Origin: Chitinophaga oryziterrae
GTDB taxonomy: Bacteria > Bacteroidota > Bacteroidia > Chitinophagales > Chitinophagaceae
Assembly: GCF_009758125.1 (NCBI RefSeq)
Contig: NZ_WRXO01000002.1
Span: 186,001 to 250,000, forward strand
Length of the DNA: 64,000 bases
Direction of reading: 5' to 3'
The translations under genes were made by a program, and so were the position numbers. This document shows, piece by piece, positions 17,329 to 24,016 of the stretch (position 1 is the first letter of the stretch; each line of letters opens with the position of its first letter). The notes below the pieces were generated by a model, which saw only the letters and a program-made list of their open reading frames with translations, was not told the DNA's origin and did not search any database.

Positions 17329-18117
17329 ATGAATACCAGCAGGAAATTATTAATCAGTGTGGATGTAGAAGAGTTTGATATTCCGGAAGAATATGGGGTA
17401 AGGGTTAGCCCCGAAGATAAATTGAATATTTCACGTAAGGGATTGCTGATAATGCTGGATCTGTTCGACAAATACAATGTAAGGGCGACCTTTTTTGTAA
17501 CCGCTTACTGGGCGCAGCATCATCCGGAGTTGGTACGGCAACTGGCCGTTCGGCATGAAGTCGCTTCCCATGCACATTTTCATAGCGATTTCGAGCTCGC
17601 TCATCTGGAAAGTTCCAGAACTGTGCTGCAAAAAATAACCGGGAAGCAGGTGTATGGTTTTCGGATGCCCCGTCTGCAAAAGGTGGATTATATGGCCTTA
17701 AAGGCAGCGGGTTATGTCTATGATGCGTCTGTTAATCCCACCTGGCTGCCGGGAAGATATAATAACTGGGACAAGTCCAGGACGATGTTTACTGAAAAAG
17801 ACTGCTATATCATTCCAACATCCGTTTCCCCCCTGATCCGTTATCCCATCTTCTGGCTAAGTGTGAAGAATATGCCGGGTTTTGTAACGAGATATTTCAG
17901 CAATATCATTTTGAATAAAGACCACGTACTTTCCTGTTATTTTCATCCCTGGGAATTGTGCGATCTCGAAAAGTACAGCCTGCCTGCTTATATCTCCCGC
18001 GTAAGCGGGCTTAAAATGAAAGCGCGGCTGGAAAGCTTTCTGCAATTCTTACAGCAGAAAGGGGAGTTTTGCCCTCATATTGAATGGCTGAACAATCAAT
18101 TGCATGAAAACTATTAA
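17329..18117 (+). CDS. Polysaccharide deacetylase (NodB-like, CE4)
   Basis: A 262-residue NodB-fold protein. SVDVEEFDIP supplies the general base and metal Asp (D12, possibly D17), and SHAHFHSDF supplies the metal histidines H81 and H85. VRATFFVTAYWAQHHPELV is the usual TFF strand, and YFHPWEL near residue 203 carries the C-terminal catalytic His. Family role: metal-dependent removal of N- or O-acetyl groups from surface glycans or lipid-linked sugars. No signal peptide, so it probably acts on a cytoplasmic, lipid-linked intermediate, in line with the GT2 gene 1 nt upstream. Confidence 0.87.
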   Translation: MNTSRKLLISVDVEEFDIPEEYGVRVSPEDKLNISRKGLLIMLDLFDKYNVRATFFVTAYWAQHHPELVRQLAVRHEVASHAHFHSDFELAHLESSRTVLQKITGKQVYGFRMPRLQKVDYMALKAAGYVYDASVNPTWLPGRYNNWDKSRTMFTEKDCYIIPTSVSPLIRYPIFWLSVKNMPGFVTRYFSNIILNKDHVLSCYFHPWELCDLEKYSLPAYISRVSGLKMKARLESFLQFLQQKGEFCPHIEWLNNQLHENY

Positions 18118-18275
18118 CCACTGTGGCATCCTTTTTGAAAAGATAGCTTATATACGTATGTAAGCCCCTGATACCTACCTTTTTATTCAAGCTTTTCCTA
18201 TGTTATCCTAATGGCTTAAAGTAGCGTCCTATGAATTTTCGATGGCAGGTATTAACTAAAACAAAAATTCATAAC

Positions 18276-18878
18276 ATGAAAAGAATCCCAACACTAACCA
18301 TCGCCCTGATGGCATTATCTATTGGCACCACAGCAGTTGCGCAAACGCAAAAAGGTAATTTAATGGTAGGTTCAGACATCACGGACTTTGGTTTCACCTT
18401 CCAGAAATCAAGTACCCGGTTTAATTTCAATCTAAATCCCAAGCTGGCTTACTTTATCAAAGACGACCTGGCAATAGGTGGGTATGTTAATTTCGGACTG
18501 TCAACCAGCAATGGTGCCGGTTCTGATGTGAATTATGGGGTAGGAGCATTGGCGCGTTATTATGTCCACGATAAGAATACAGAGAAACTGGAGTTCTCCA
18601 AACGAGCCCGTTTCTTTGTAGAAGCAAATGCTGGATTTGGTGGTCAGAATCCGGCCAGTGGCGCTTCTACTAATGGCGTGCAATTAGGTGTCGGCCCCGG
18701 CTTATCCTATTTCATTACGCCTAACGTAGCGTTAGACGCGTTACTGAAATACGATCTGATCGTTGGCGGAGGGAACTCTACTACTTCCCAGAACCTGGGT
18801 TTTAGTTTGGGGTTCCAGATCTTCCTGCCAACATCAAAGGCAAAACAGATTATGCGCGAGGAAAAGATGATGAAATAA
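18276..18878 (+). CDS. Small outer-membrane beta-barrel protein
   Basis: A 200-residue protein with a signal peptide (MKRIPTLTIALMALSIGTTA, cleavage near AVAQ). Alternating beta strands follow (TDFGFTFQKSSTRFNFNLNPKLAYFIKDDLAIGGYVNFGLS), ending GFSLGFQIFLPTSKAKQIMREEKMMK. It resembles OmpA/OmpW-like eight-stranded barrels found throughout Bacteroidota. An upstream in-frame ATG at 18231 would bury the signal peptide, so 18276 is chosen. It is followed by its own terminator at 18908. Role unknown. Confidence 0.75.
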   Translation: MKRIPTLTIALMALSIGTTAVAQTQKGNLMVGSDITDFGFTFQKSSTRFNFNLNPKLAYFIKDDLAIGGYVNFGLSTSNGAGSDVNYGVGALARYYVHDKNTEKLEFSKRARFFVEANAGFGGQNPASGASTNGVQLGVGPGLSYFITPNVALDALLKYDLIVGGGNSTTSQNLGFSLGFQIFLPTSKAKQIMREEKMMK

Positions 18879-18907
18879 GAAAACTGATTACATGAATGTA
18901 TTGGAAG

Positions 18908-18928
18908 AACAGCTTTATAGCTGTTTTT
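18908..18928 (+). terminator. Terminator of OMP gene
   Basis: AACAGCT-TTAT-AGCTGTT followed by TTT. It closes the glycan/OMP transcript before the first micro-gene cassette. Confidence 0.75.
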
Positions 18929-18977
18929 CCCGTTTTATGTAAAGATGTACACACTTTGAACAATTTGAACGAACATC

Positions 18978-19030
18978 TTGATAATGAATGTAATGAACAG
19001 ACTTAATGCAATCGATACCCTTTAACTTTA
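18978..19030 (+). promoter_or_regulatory. Cassette 1 promoter: AATGAA direct repeat plus TAACTTTA
   Basis: TTG, then AATGAATGT-AATGAACAG (ending 19000), 22 nt, then TAACTTTA at 19023-19030. The same spacing to a TAAYTTTA box occurs in cassettes 2 and 3, which marks this as a promoter with an activator-like direct repeat. Confidence 0.6.
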
Positions 19031-19070
19031 TCCCGGAAAGCGGGTTTACTCTCAGGTGCCTGTTACTCCT

Positions 19071-19104
19071 GGGATTGCCGAAAACCAGTGACAGAGTAGG
19101 CTTA
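19071..19104 (+). other. Cassette 1 conserved leader element
   Basis: GGGATTGCCGAAAACCA, a variable GTGAC, then AGAGTAGGC and TTA. GCC and GGC can pair across the loop. Conserved in all three cassettes although the flanks differ; probably an RNA element preceding the peptide frame. Confidence 0.6.
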
Positions 19105-19121
19105 ACATCAATATGTAAGAC

Positions 19122-19184
19122 ATGACAGCTACCATTCTTTCTGCACTGATGAAATTTATTAAAACTGTTCTGGGCGGACTCTAA
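19122..19184 (+). CDS. Candidate micro-ORF, cassette 1, 20-residue hydrophobic peptide
   Basis: ATG to TAA encodes MTATILSALMKFIKTVLGGL. The peptide is hydrophobic with two lysines on one helical face and resembles small membrane-active peptides (type I toxins, modulins, amphibian temporins) in composition only. Cassette 2 encodes a peptide of similar length also ending LGGL, which supports translation. It starts 17 nt after the conserved leader element and ends 24 nt before a terminator. Function unknown; no antitoxin protein is adjacent. Confidence 0.5.
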   Translation: MTATILSALMKFIKTVLGGL

Positions 19185-19190
19185 GCACCA

Positions 19191-19235
19191 CAATGTTGCA
19201 CATTGAAAGGTTCTGGTATTGTACCAGAGCCTTTT
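19191..19235 (+). terminator. Cassette 1 inverted repeat and terminator
   Basis: A CAATGT-TGC-ACATTG hairpin is followed by GGTTCTGGTA-TTG-TACCAGAGCC and TTTT. The AATG/CATT stem just before the terminator recurs in the other two cassettes. Confidence 0.75.
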
Positions 19236-19251
19236 CCCATCTTACAAGTCA

Positions 19252-19304
19252 TTGAAAATGAATAAAATGAACGATTGTGGTATTGAATATTGCCGTTAAT
19301 TTTA
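19252..19304 (+). promoter_or_regulatory. Cassette 2 promoter: AATGAA direct repeat plus TAATTTTA
   Basis: TTG, AATGAATAA-AATGAACGA (ending 19274), 22 nt, TAATTTTA at 19297-19304. The spacing is identical to cassettes 1 and 3. The element begins 17 nt after the cassette 1 terminator T run. Confidence 0.6.
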
Positions 19305-19329
19305 TTTCAGGAAGATGATCATCGCCTTT

Positions 19330-19364
19330 GGGATTGCCGAAAACCAAGAATAGAGTAGGCATTA
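19330..19364 (+). other. Cassette 2 conserved leader element
   Basis: GGGATTGCCGAAAACCA, AGAAT, then AGAGTAGGC and ATTA. TGCC and GGCA can pair. In this copy the frame through the element stays open into the micro-ORF from a TTG at 19328, but cassettes 1 and 3 break that frame, so RNA-level conservation is more likely. Confidence 0.6.
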
Positions 19365-19384
19365 CACGTCTGAACGACCATTAT

Positions 19385-19453
19385 ATGGACCTGTTAAACC
19401 AATTACTGGCAACAATCCTGGCATTGTTGCAATCACTGCTGGGTGGTTTGTAG
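19385..19453 (+). CDS. Candidate micro-ORF, cassette 2, 22-residue Leu-rich peptide
   Basis: ATG to TAG encodes a peptide starting MDLLNQLLATIL and ending LLQSLLGGL; ten of 22 residues are leucine. It is hydrophobic enough to insert in a membrane as a single helix. It shares the LGGL end with cassette 1 and the MDL-(N/D)Q-LA start with the remnant in cassette 3. The gene lies between a conserved leader element and a strong terminator. Candidate type I toxin-like, modulin-like or signalling peptide; which one cannot be told from sequence. Confidence 0.5.
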   Translation: MDLLNQLLATILALLQSLLGGL

Positions 19454-19478
19454 CCTCAGCCCTCTTGATCCATGAGAA

Positions 19479-19549
19479 AATGTTAAGCCACAACGCGGCA
19501 TTTTCAAATTTTTAAAGGAATCCCCTTGTTACGGCAAGGGGATTTTTTT
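19479..19549 (+). terminator. Cassette 2 inverted repeat and terminator
   Basis: GAAAATG...CATTTTC stem, then TCCCCTTG-TTACGG-CAAGGGGA followed by seven Ts (stem at 19521-19542). Confidence 0.85.
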
Positions 19550-19612
19550 GTTCATTCCTGATTGCTAAATAAACAGGCTATTTTATGGCACTGAATAAAA
19601 TGGTTAAACTGA

Positions 19613-19664
19613 TTGATAATGAACGAAATGAACAGCTTTTATTTGGGTGCTTGCAATTAATTTA
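19613..19664 (+). promoter_or_regulatory. Cassette 3 promoter: AATGAA direct repeat plus TAATTTA
   Basis: TTG, AATGAACGA-AATGAACAG (ending 19635), 22 nt, TAATTTA at 19658-19664. The third instance of the same fixed spacing. Confidence 0.6.
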
Positions 19665-19694
19665 CAGGCATGTTTCCGGCTATTGGGAACAATT

Positions 19695-19730
19695 GGGATT
19701 GCCGAAAACCAAGTAACAGAGTAGGCATTA
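19695..19730 (+). other. Cassette 3 conserved leader element
   Basis: GGGATTGCCGAAAACCA, AGTAAC, then AGAGTAGGC and ATTA. The insertion of one base relative to cassette 2 falls in the variable loop, as expected for an RNA hairpin loop rather than a coding segment. Confidence 0.6.
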
Positions 19731-19759
19731 ACCTCATGAACAGCCTTTCGAAAACAACT

Positions 19760-19833
19760 ATGGATTTATTTGACCAGGTATTGGCTTAGTTTCAGACTTG
19801 CTGAATTTTCTGCCGGGCGGGTTACCCGGTTGA
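19760..19833 (+). pseudogene. Cassette 3 micro-ORF, frameshifted
   Basis: MDLFDQVLA then TAG at 19787; an upstream ATG at 19736 is in the same frame and gives 17 residues. Downstream in another frame the sequence continues LVSDLLNFLPGGLPG and stops at 19831. Together these two pieces resemble the cassette 2 peptide (MDLLNQLLA ... LLGGL) interrupted by a frame change. It is either a decayed copy, a programmed frameshift or a sequencing indel. Confidence 0.45.
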
Positions 19834-19841
19834 ACATTTTC

Positions 19842-19912
19842 AGGAATGAAACTATTGCTTATTGCATTCCCAGACAGAGCAGGCCACCGGTTTCCGGTGG
19901 CCTGCTTTTTTT
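19842..19912 (+). terminator. Cassette 3 inverted repeat and terminator
   Basis: GGAATG...CATTCC stem, then AGCAGGCCACCGG-TTT-CCGGTGGCCTGCT and a T run to 19912. One of the strongest terminators in the window, protecting the rpsJ promoter region from upstream transcription. Confidence 0.92.
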
Positions 19913-20042
19913 GACCTGAAGCAGTAGGGTAAAGATTCGTTAGGACTTGACTATCAATAGATGTATAAGAGGTAATTTTACAGGTTATGGGCATAATATC
20001 CTCAACCATTGTGGAGATCTCACTATTTTTTCCACAATTTAT

Positions 20043-20072
20043 TTGTGAAATAAAAAAAACGGGTTACCTTTG
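20043..20072 (+). promoter_or_regulatory. rpsJ (S10 operon) promoter
   Basis: -33 TTG at 20043-20045, 19-nt spacer, -7 TACCTTTG at 20065-20072, followed by CCCTCCCAAATT as at rpsL. An 8-bp inverted repeat (ATTGTGGA/TCCACAAT, 20008-20038) lies immediately upstream. Confidence 0.85.
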
Positions 20073-20116
20073 CCCTCCCAAATTGTAAATGGGAAAAAAG
20101 AAGAAGTTCATTGCAT

Positions 20117-20422
20117 ATGTCTCAGAGAATTAGAATCAAGCTGAAGTCCTACGATCATAATCTGGTAGATAAATCTGCTGAGAAGATCGTTAAAACCGTG
20201 AGGAACACGGGCGCCGTGGTAACAGGTCCAATACCTTTACCAACTGAAAAGAAAATTTTTACGGTGTTACGTTCACCACACGTGAACAAGAAAGCACGTG
20301 AGCAGTTCCAGTTGTGTACGCACAAGCGTTTGCTGGATATCTACACTTCTTCTTCAAGGACTGTAGACGCGTTGAGCAAGCTGGATTTACCTTCCGGTGT
20401 GGAAGTTGAAATTAAGGCGTAG
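20117..20422 (+). CDS. rpsJ: 30S ribosomal protein S10
   Basis: A 101-residue protein of the 30S head (NusE in antitermination). [25 protein letters not shown] and [29 protein letters not shown] are diagnostic. An in-frame TTG two codons upstream is not the likely start. First gene of the S10 operon; a 218-nt spacer separates it from rplC. Confidence 0.98.
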   Translation: MSQRIRIKLKSYDHNLVDKSAEKIVKTVRNTGAVVTGPIPLPTEKKIFTVLRSPHVNKKAREQFQLCTHKRLLDIYTSSSRTVDALSKLDLPSGVEVEIKA

Positions 20423-20640
20423 TACATCTGCAGGTGGGCGAAAGGCCTGCCTTGTTTGATATAATATGACTTGTTGTTTCCTGGTTATAAGGCTTCGGCC
20501 GGATAGCCAATAGGGGAAATAACACCCGCAACAAACACATACAGGTCACACCTTCTGGGTGGCCGCCCAATAAAGCATTTAAACCGCCCATCCTGAGGAT
20601 AGCTGGAAATCCCTCAGGCGCTGGGTAAAATATATATAAA
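20423..20640 (+). other. 218-nt rpsJ-rplC spacer, structured leader candidate
   Basis: Much longer than the other S10-operon spacers. Contains GCAGG...CCTGC, GGCTTCGGCC and CCTGAGG...CCTCAGG foldback segments directly before rplC. No reading frame or terminator T run. It could be an autoregulatory binding site for a ribosomal protein. Confidence 0.45.
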
Positions 20641-21258
20641 ATGAAAGGTATTATTGGTAAAAAGATCGGCATGACCAGTATCTTCGAGCCTAATGGAAAG
20701 CAAACTGCTTGTACCATTATCGAAGCTGGTCCTAACGTTGTAACTCAGGTTAAAGATGTAACCACAGATGGGTACAACGCTATTCAGGTAGCATTTGGTG
20801 AAAAGAAACCAAAAAACACTACCAAAGCAGAAACAAATCACTTCGCGAAAGCAAGCACCTCCCCCAAAAGATTTGTAAAAGAGTTCCGCAACCCGGACGT
20901 ACAAAAAGCCCTCGGTGAAACCATCACCACAGATATATTTACAGAAGGCGAAACAATCGAAGTAGTAGGTACCTCTAAAGGTAAAGGTTTCCAGGGTGTT
21001 GTAAAACGTCATGGATTCTCCGGTGTTGGTGAAGCTACACACGGTCAGCACGATAGAAGCAGAGCTCCCGGTTCTGTTGGTGGTTCATCTTATCCTTCCC
21101 GCGTTTTCAAGGGTATGCGTATGGCAGGCCAGACTGGTAACGAACAAGTGAAAGTGAAAGGTCTGAAAATACTGAAGATATTCCCTGAAAAGAATTATAT
21201 CCTGGTAAGTGGTTCCGTTCCCGGCCACAATGGTTCAATCGTTTTAATCCAGAAGTAA
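20641..21258 (+). CDS. rplC: 50S ribosomal protein L3
   Basis: A 205-residue early-assembly 23S rRNA binder. MKGIIGKKIGMTSIF, and VVKRHGFSGVGEATHGQHDRSRAPGSVGGSSYPSRVFKGMRMAG with the Gln target of methylation in the GQHDR loop, identify L3. The stop is one base before the rplD start. Confidence 0.98.
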   Translation: MKGIIGKKIGMTSIFEPNGKQTACTIIEAGPNVVTQVKDVTTDGYNAIQVAFGEKKPKNTTKAETNHFAKASTSPKRFVKEFRNPDVQKALGETITTDIFTEGETIEVVGTSKGKGFQGVVKRHGFSGVGEATHGQHDRSRAPGSVGGSSYPSRVFKGMRMAGQTGNEQVKVKGLKILKIFPEKNYILVSGSVPGHNGSIVLIQK

Positions 21259-21259
21259 C

Positions 21260-21898
21260 ATGCAAGTAGATATTCTAAATATAGAAGGTAAGAAAACCGG
21301 AAGATCTATTGAGCTTCCCGAAGAAATTTTCGGTGTAGAGCCCAATAATCACGTGATTTACCTGGCTGTAAAGCAATACCTCGCCGCTCAGCGTCAGGGT
21401 ACCCACAAGGTAAAGACAAGAGCTGAGGTGAAAGGTGCTTCCCGCAAATTACACAAACAGAAAGGTACTGGTGGTGCACGTAAAGGTAATATCCGTAACC
21501 CTTTGTACAAGGGTGGTGGTACTATCTTCGGACCAAAACCACACAGATACGACATTAAGCTGAACAGAAAAGTAAAAGATCTCGCTAAGATCTCTGCTCT
21601 CTCTATCAAGGCTAAGGAAAACAATATCATCATTCTTGAGGACGTAAACTTCGATACCCCTAAAACTAAACAGTTTGCTGGTATCCTGAACAGTCTGAAA
21701 GTAAATGTAAATGGCCGTAAAACTTTAGTTATTCTGCCAGAATACAATGATAATGTATACCTGTCCCTGAGGAACCTGCCTTCTGTTGACAGCGTAATGC
21801 TCAGCGATATCAATACTTATGATATCATGAACAGCAATACCCTGGTATTCACAGAAAGCGCTGCTAAAATCTTCACAGAGGAACCGGTAGAAGCTTAA
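21260..21898 (+). CDS. rplD: 50S ribosomal protein L4
   Basis: A 212-residue tunnel-lining protein. The extended loop RAEVKGASRKLHKQKGTGGARKGNIRNPLYKGGGTIFGPKPHRYDIKLN reaches the exit tunnel and is the site of macrolide-resistance changes; it looks wild-type. L4 is the classic S10-operon autoregulator in enterics. Whether the rpsJ-rplC spacer serves here is unknown. Confidence 0.97.
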   Translation: MQVDILNIEGKKTGRSIELPEEIFGVEPNNHVIYLAVKQYLAAQRQGTHKVKTRAEVKGASRKLHKQKGTGGARKGNIRNPLYKGGGTIFGPKPHRYDIKLNRKVKDLAKISALSIKAKENNIIILEDVNFDTPKTKQFAGILNSLKVNVNGRKTLVILPEYNDNVYLSLRNLPSVDSVMLSDINTYDIMNSNTLVFTESAAKIFTEEPVEA

Positions 21899-21949
21899 TC
21901 AAATTACAAACACAGGTTGTGGCCCATGCCGCAGCTCAAAGCATAAAAG

Positions 21950-22249
21950 ATGAAACTTTCAGACGTTTTAATCAAACCGGTGGTAAGTGAAAAGGTGAAC
22001 AAAGCCACTGATAAATTCAACCGCTACTACTTTATAGTAGATAAGAAATCCAACAAACTGGAGATCAAGAAAGCAGTGGAAGAATTTTACGGTGTTGCCG
22101 TAGCAGATGTGAACACTGCCGTAATGCCAGGTAAAAGCAAATTCCGCTTTACCAAAGCAGGTTTCATAGCTGGTAAAAAACCTGCTTACAAAAAAGCAGT
22201 GGTAACACTGGCCCCAGGAGAAACTATAGATCTGTATGCTAACATATAG
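21950..22249 (+). CDS. rplW: 50S ribosomal protein L23
   Basis: A 99-residue protein at the tunnel exit, docking site for trigger factor and SRP. MKLSDVLIKPVVSEKVNKATDKFNRYYFIVDKKSNKLEIKKAVEEFYGV is typical. The spacer before it can fold through TGTGGC/GCCGCA. Confidence 0.97.
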   Translation: MKLSDVLIKPVVSEKVNKATDKFNRYYFIVDKKSNKLEIKKAVEEFYGVAVADVNTAVMPGKSKFRFTKAGFIAGKKPAYKKAVVTLAPGETIDLYANI

Positions 22250-22335
22250 TGCTCATTCCTGCTAACCGCAGGATGATGGATGTATATACAGATCACTTTT
22301 TATAAACAGAAACTAGTTAAACAAGACACTAGATC

Positions 22336-23169
22336 ATGGCACTGAAGAAATACAAACCGATGACAGCCGGTACCCGTTGGAAAATAGGCAACGCGTACGC
22401 AGAGCTTACCTCGGATACCCCTGAAAAAAGTCTGCTGGAGCCTATCTCCAAAAGTGGTGGTAGGAACGCACAGGGTAGAAGGTCTATGAGATACATAGGT
22501 GGTGGTCACAAACAACACTACCGTATCATCGACTTCAAACGCGACAAACACTCTATTCCTGCTACTGTTAAGAGCATCGAATACGATCCAAACCGTAGCG
22601 CATTCATCGCTCTGCTGAACTATGCAGATGGTGAAAAACGTTACATCCTTGCTCCGCAGGGCCTGCAGGTAGGCGCTACTGTATTAAGTGGCCCTGATGC
22701 ACCTCCGGAAGTAGGTAACTGCCTGGTATTAAGAAATATGCCTTTAGGTACAGTTGTACATAATATCGAACTGCAGCCTGGTAAAGGTGGTGCAATCGCT
22801 CGTAGCGCCGGTACTTATGCACAGATGTCCAACAAGGAGGAAAAATATGCTACCCTGAAAATGCCTTCCGGTGAACTGCGTAAAGTGTTGATCACTTGCT
22901 CTGCGACTGTAGGTACTGTTTCTAACTCGGATCACGCATTACAGTCTATCGGTAAAGCAGGTGCTAACCGTTGGAGAGGTATCCGCCCACGTACCCGTGG
23001 TGTTGCGATGAACCCTGTAGATCACCCGATGGGTGGTGGTGAAGGTAAATCTTCCGGCGGTCACCCAAGATCAAGATCAGGTAAATATGCGAAAGGTCTG
23101 AAAACCAGAAAATCGCAGAAGAGCTCTGATAAACTGATCATCAGCAGGAAAAACGGCAAGAAATTATAA
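22336..23169 (+). CDS. rplB: 50S ribosomal protein L2
   Basis: A 277-residue protein next to the peptidyl-transferase centre. Landmarks: [31 protein letters not shown] and [30 protein letters not shown], the latter holding the essential conserved His. Full length and in the standard gene order L23-L2-S19. Confidence 0.98.
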   Translation: MALKKYKPMTAGTRWKIGNAYAELTSDTPEKSLLEPISKSGGRNAQGRRSMRYIGGGHKQHYRIIDFKRDKHSIPATVKSIEYDPNRSAFIALLNYADGEKRYILAPQGLQVGATVLSGPDAPPEVGNCLVLRNMPLGTVVHNIELQPGKGGAIARSAGTYAQMSNKEEKYATLKMPSGELRKVLITCSATVGTVSNSDHALQSIGKAGANRWRGIRPRTRGVAMNPVDHPMGGGEGKSSGGHPRSRSGKYAKGLKTRKSQKSSDKLIISRKNGKKL

Positions 23170-23255
23170 AACTTAACGCTTTACTAGTTCCGCCTTACGC
23201 AGAGACGCTTTATGCGGAACTTGTATAGCGGAACCTGGAATAAAAACAACAAGAT

Positions 23256-23522
23256 ATGGGTCGTTCCATTAAAAAAGGTCCTTACGTTGACCAGAAATTA
23301 GAGCAGAAAGTAGAAAAAATGAATGAAGGTGCGAAGCGTACAGTTATAAAAACCTGGAGCCGCCGTTCTACAATCACGCCTGATTTCGTAGGCCATACTT
23401 TTGCGGTACACAATGGTAACAAGTTCATCCCGGTATACGTTACTGAGTTTATGGTTGGCCATAAACTGGGAGAATTTGCACCTACCCGCAACTTTAAAGG
23501 ACACGCTAACAAGAAAATGTAG
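23256..23522 (+). CDS. rpsS: 30S ribosomal protein S19
   Basis: An 88-residue protein of the 30S head. [19 protein letters not shown] and [46 protein letters not shown] are diagnostic. The spacer before it holds an AGTTCCGC/GCGGAACT inverted repeat (23186-23221). Confidence 0.98.
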   Translation: MGRSIKKGPYVDQKLEQKVEKMNEGAKRTVIKTWSRRSTITPDFVGHTFAVHNGNKFIPVYVTEFMVGHKLGEFAPTRNFKGHANKKM

Positions 23523-23614
23523 TAATTCGTTTGGAGTTTAAAAGTTAGAGGGTTTGACGTAGTACAACCTCGAACCCCCAAACTTCGAACCTCAAACATC
23601 AAATAATAAAGACA

Positions 23615-23971
23615 ATGGAAGCAGTAGCTAAGCTTAGAAATAATCCTACATCGCCTCGCAAAATGCGCTTGCTGGCAGACCTGATCCGTGGTCTCGATGT
23701 AGAAAAGGCTTTGAATATTTTGAAGTTCCATGCAAAGCACTCAAGTGTACCACTGGAAAAACTGCTGGTATCTGCAATCGCTAACTGGAAACTGAAAAAC
23801 GAAGGTACCAGGGTAGAAGATGCTAACCTGACAGTTAAAACCGTCTTCGTTGATGGTGGCCGTACTCTCAAAAGAATGCGTCCAGCTCCACAGGGTAGAG
23901 GTTACCGTATCCGCAAGAGAAGTAACCACGTAACAATTGTTGTGGACAGCAAAGTGGTGGCAGCAAAATAA
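23615..23971 (+). CDS. rplV: 50S ribosomal protein L22
   Basis: A 118-residue protein whose beta-hairpin lines the exit tunnel. [26 protein letters not shown] and the hairpin region [28 protein letters not shown] are typical. Preceded by a roughly 70-nt imperfect inverted repeat in the spacer (23527-23598). Confidence 0.97.
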   Translation: MEAVAKLRNNPTSPRKMRLLADLIRGLDVEKALNILKFHAKHSSVPLEKLLVSAIANWKLKNEGTRVEDANLTVKTVFVDGGRTLKRMRPAPQGRGYRIRKRSNHVTIVVDSKVVAAK

Positions 23972-24016
23972 AAGGAACTAAAAACTATTAATCTAATAGA
24001 CAAATAAACCAGGAAC

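Larger units (their letters stand above)
18879..20116. other. 1.24-kb region with three tandem micro-gene cassettes and the rpsJ promoter
   Basis: No conventional gene. Three repeated transcription units (18978-19235, 19252-19549, 19613-19912) each have the same architecture. They are followed by about 130 bp containing an 8-bp inverted repeat (20008-20015/20031-20038) and the rpsJ promoter. Each part is listed separately. Confidence 0.8.

Noticed and set aside
19071-19104. Glutamine or other known riboswitch upstream of small peptides
   Set aside because: The consensus does not match the glutamine (downstream-peptide), c-di-GMP, preQ1, SAM or TPP riboswitch cores that I can recall, so no known family is claimed.
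18915-19193. 92-residue minus-strand frame across cassette 1
   Set aside because: It lies antisense to the conserved leader element and micro-frame, has no family resemblance, and the equivalent stretch is not open in cassettes 2 and 3.
19330-19453. Reading the cassette 2 leader element as the start of a longer protein from TTG 19328
   Set aside because: The same frame is stopped within or soon after the element in cassettes 3 and 1, so conservation is at the nucleotide level.
23527-23598. Transposon-like (MITE) interpretation of the imperfect long inverted repeats in ribosomal spacers
   Set aside because: The arms are different in each spacer, no target-site duplication is visible, and no shared consensus exists.
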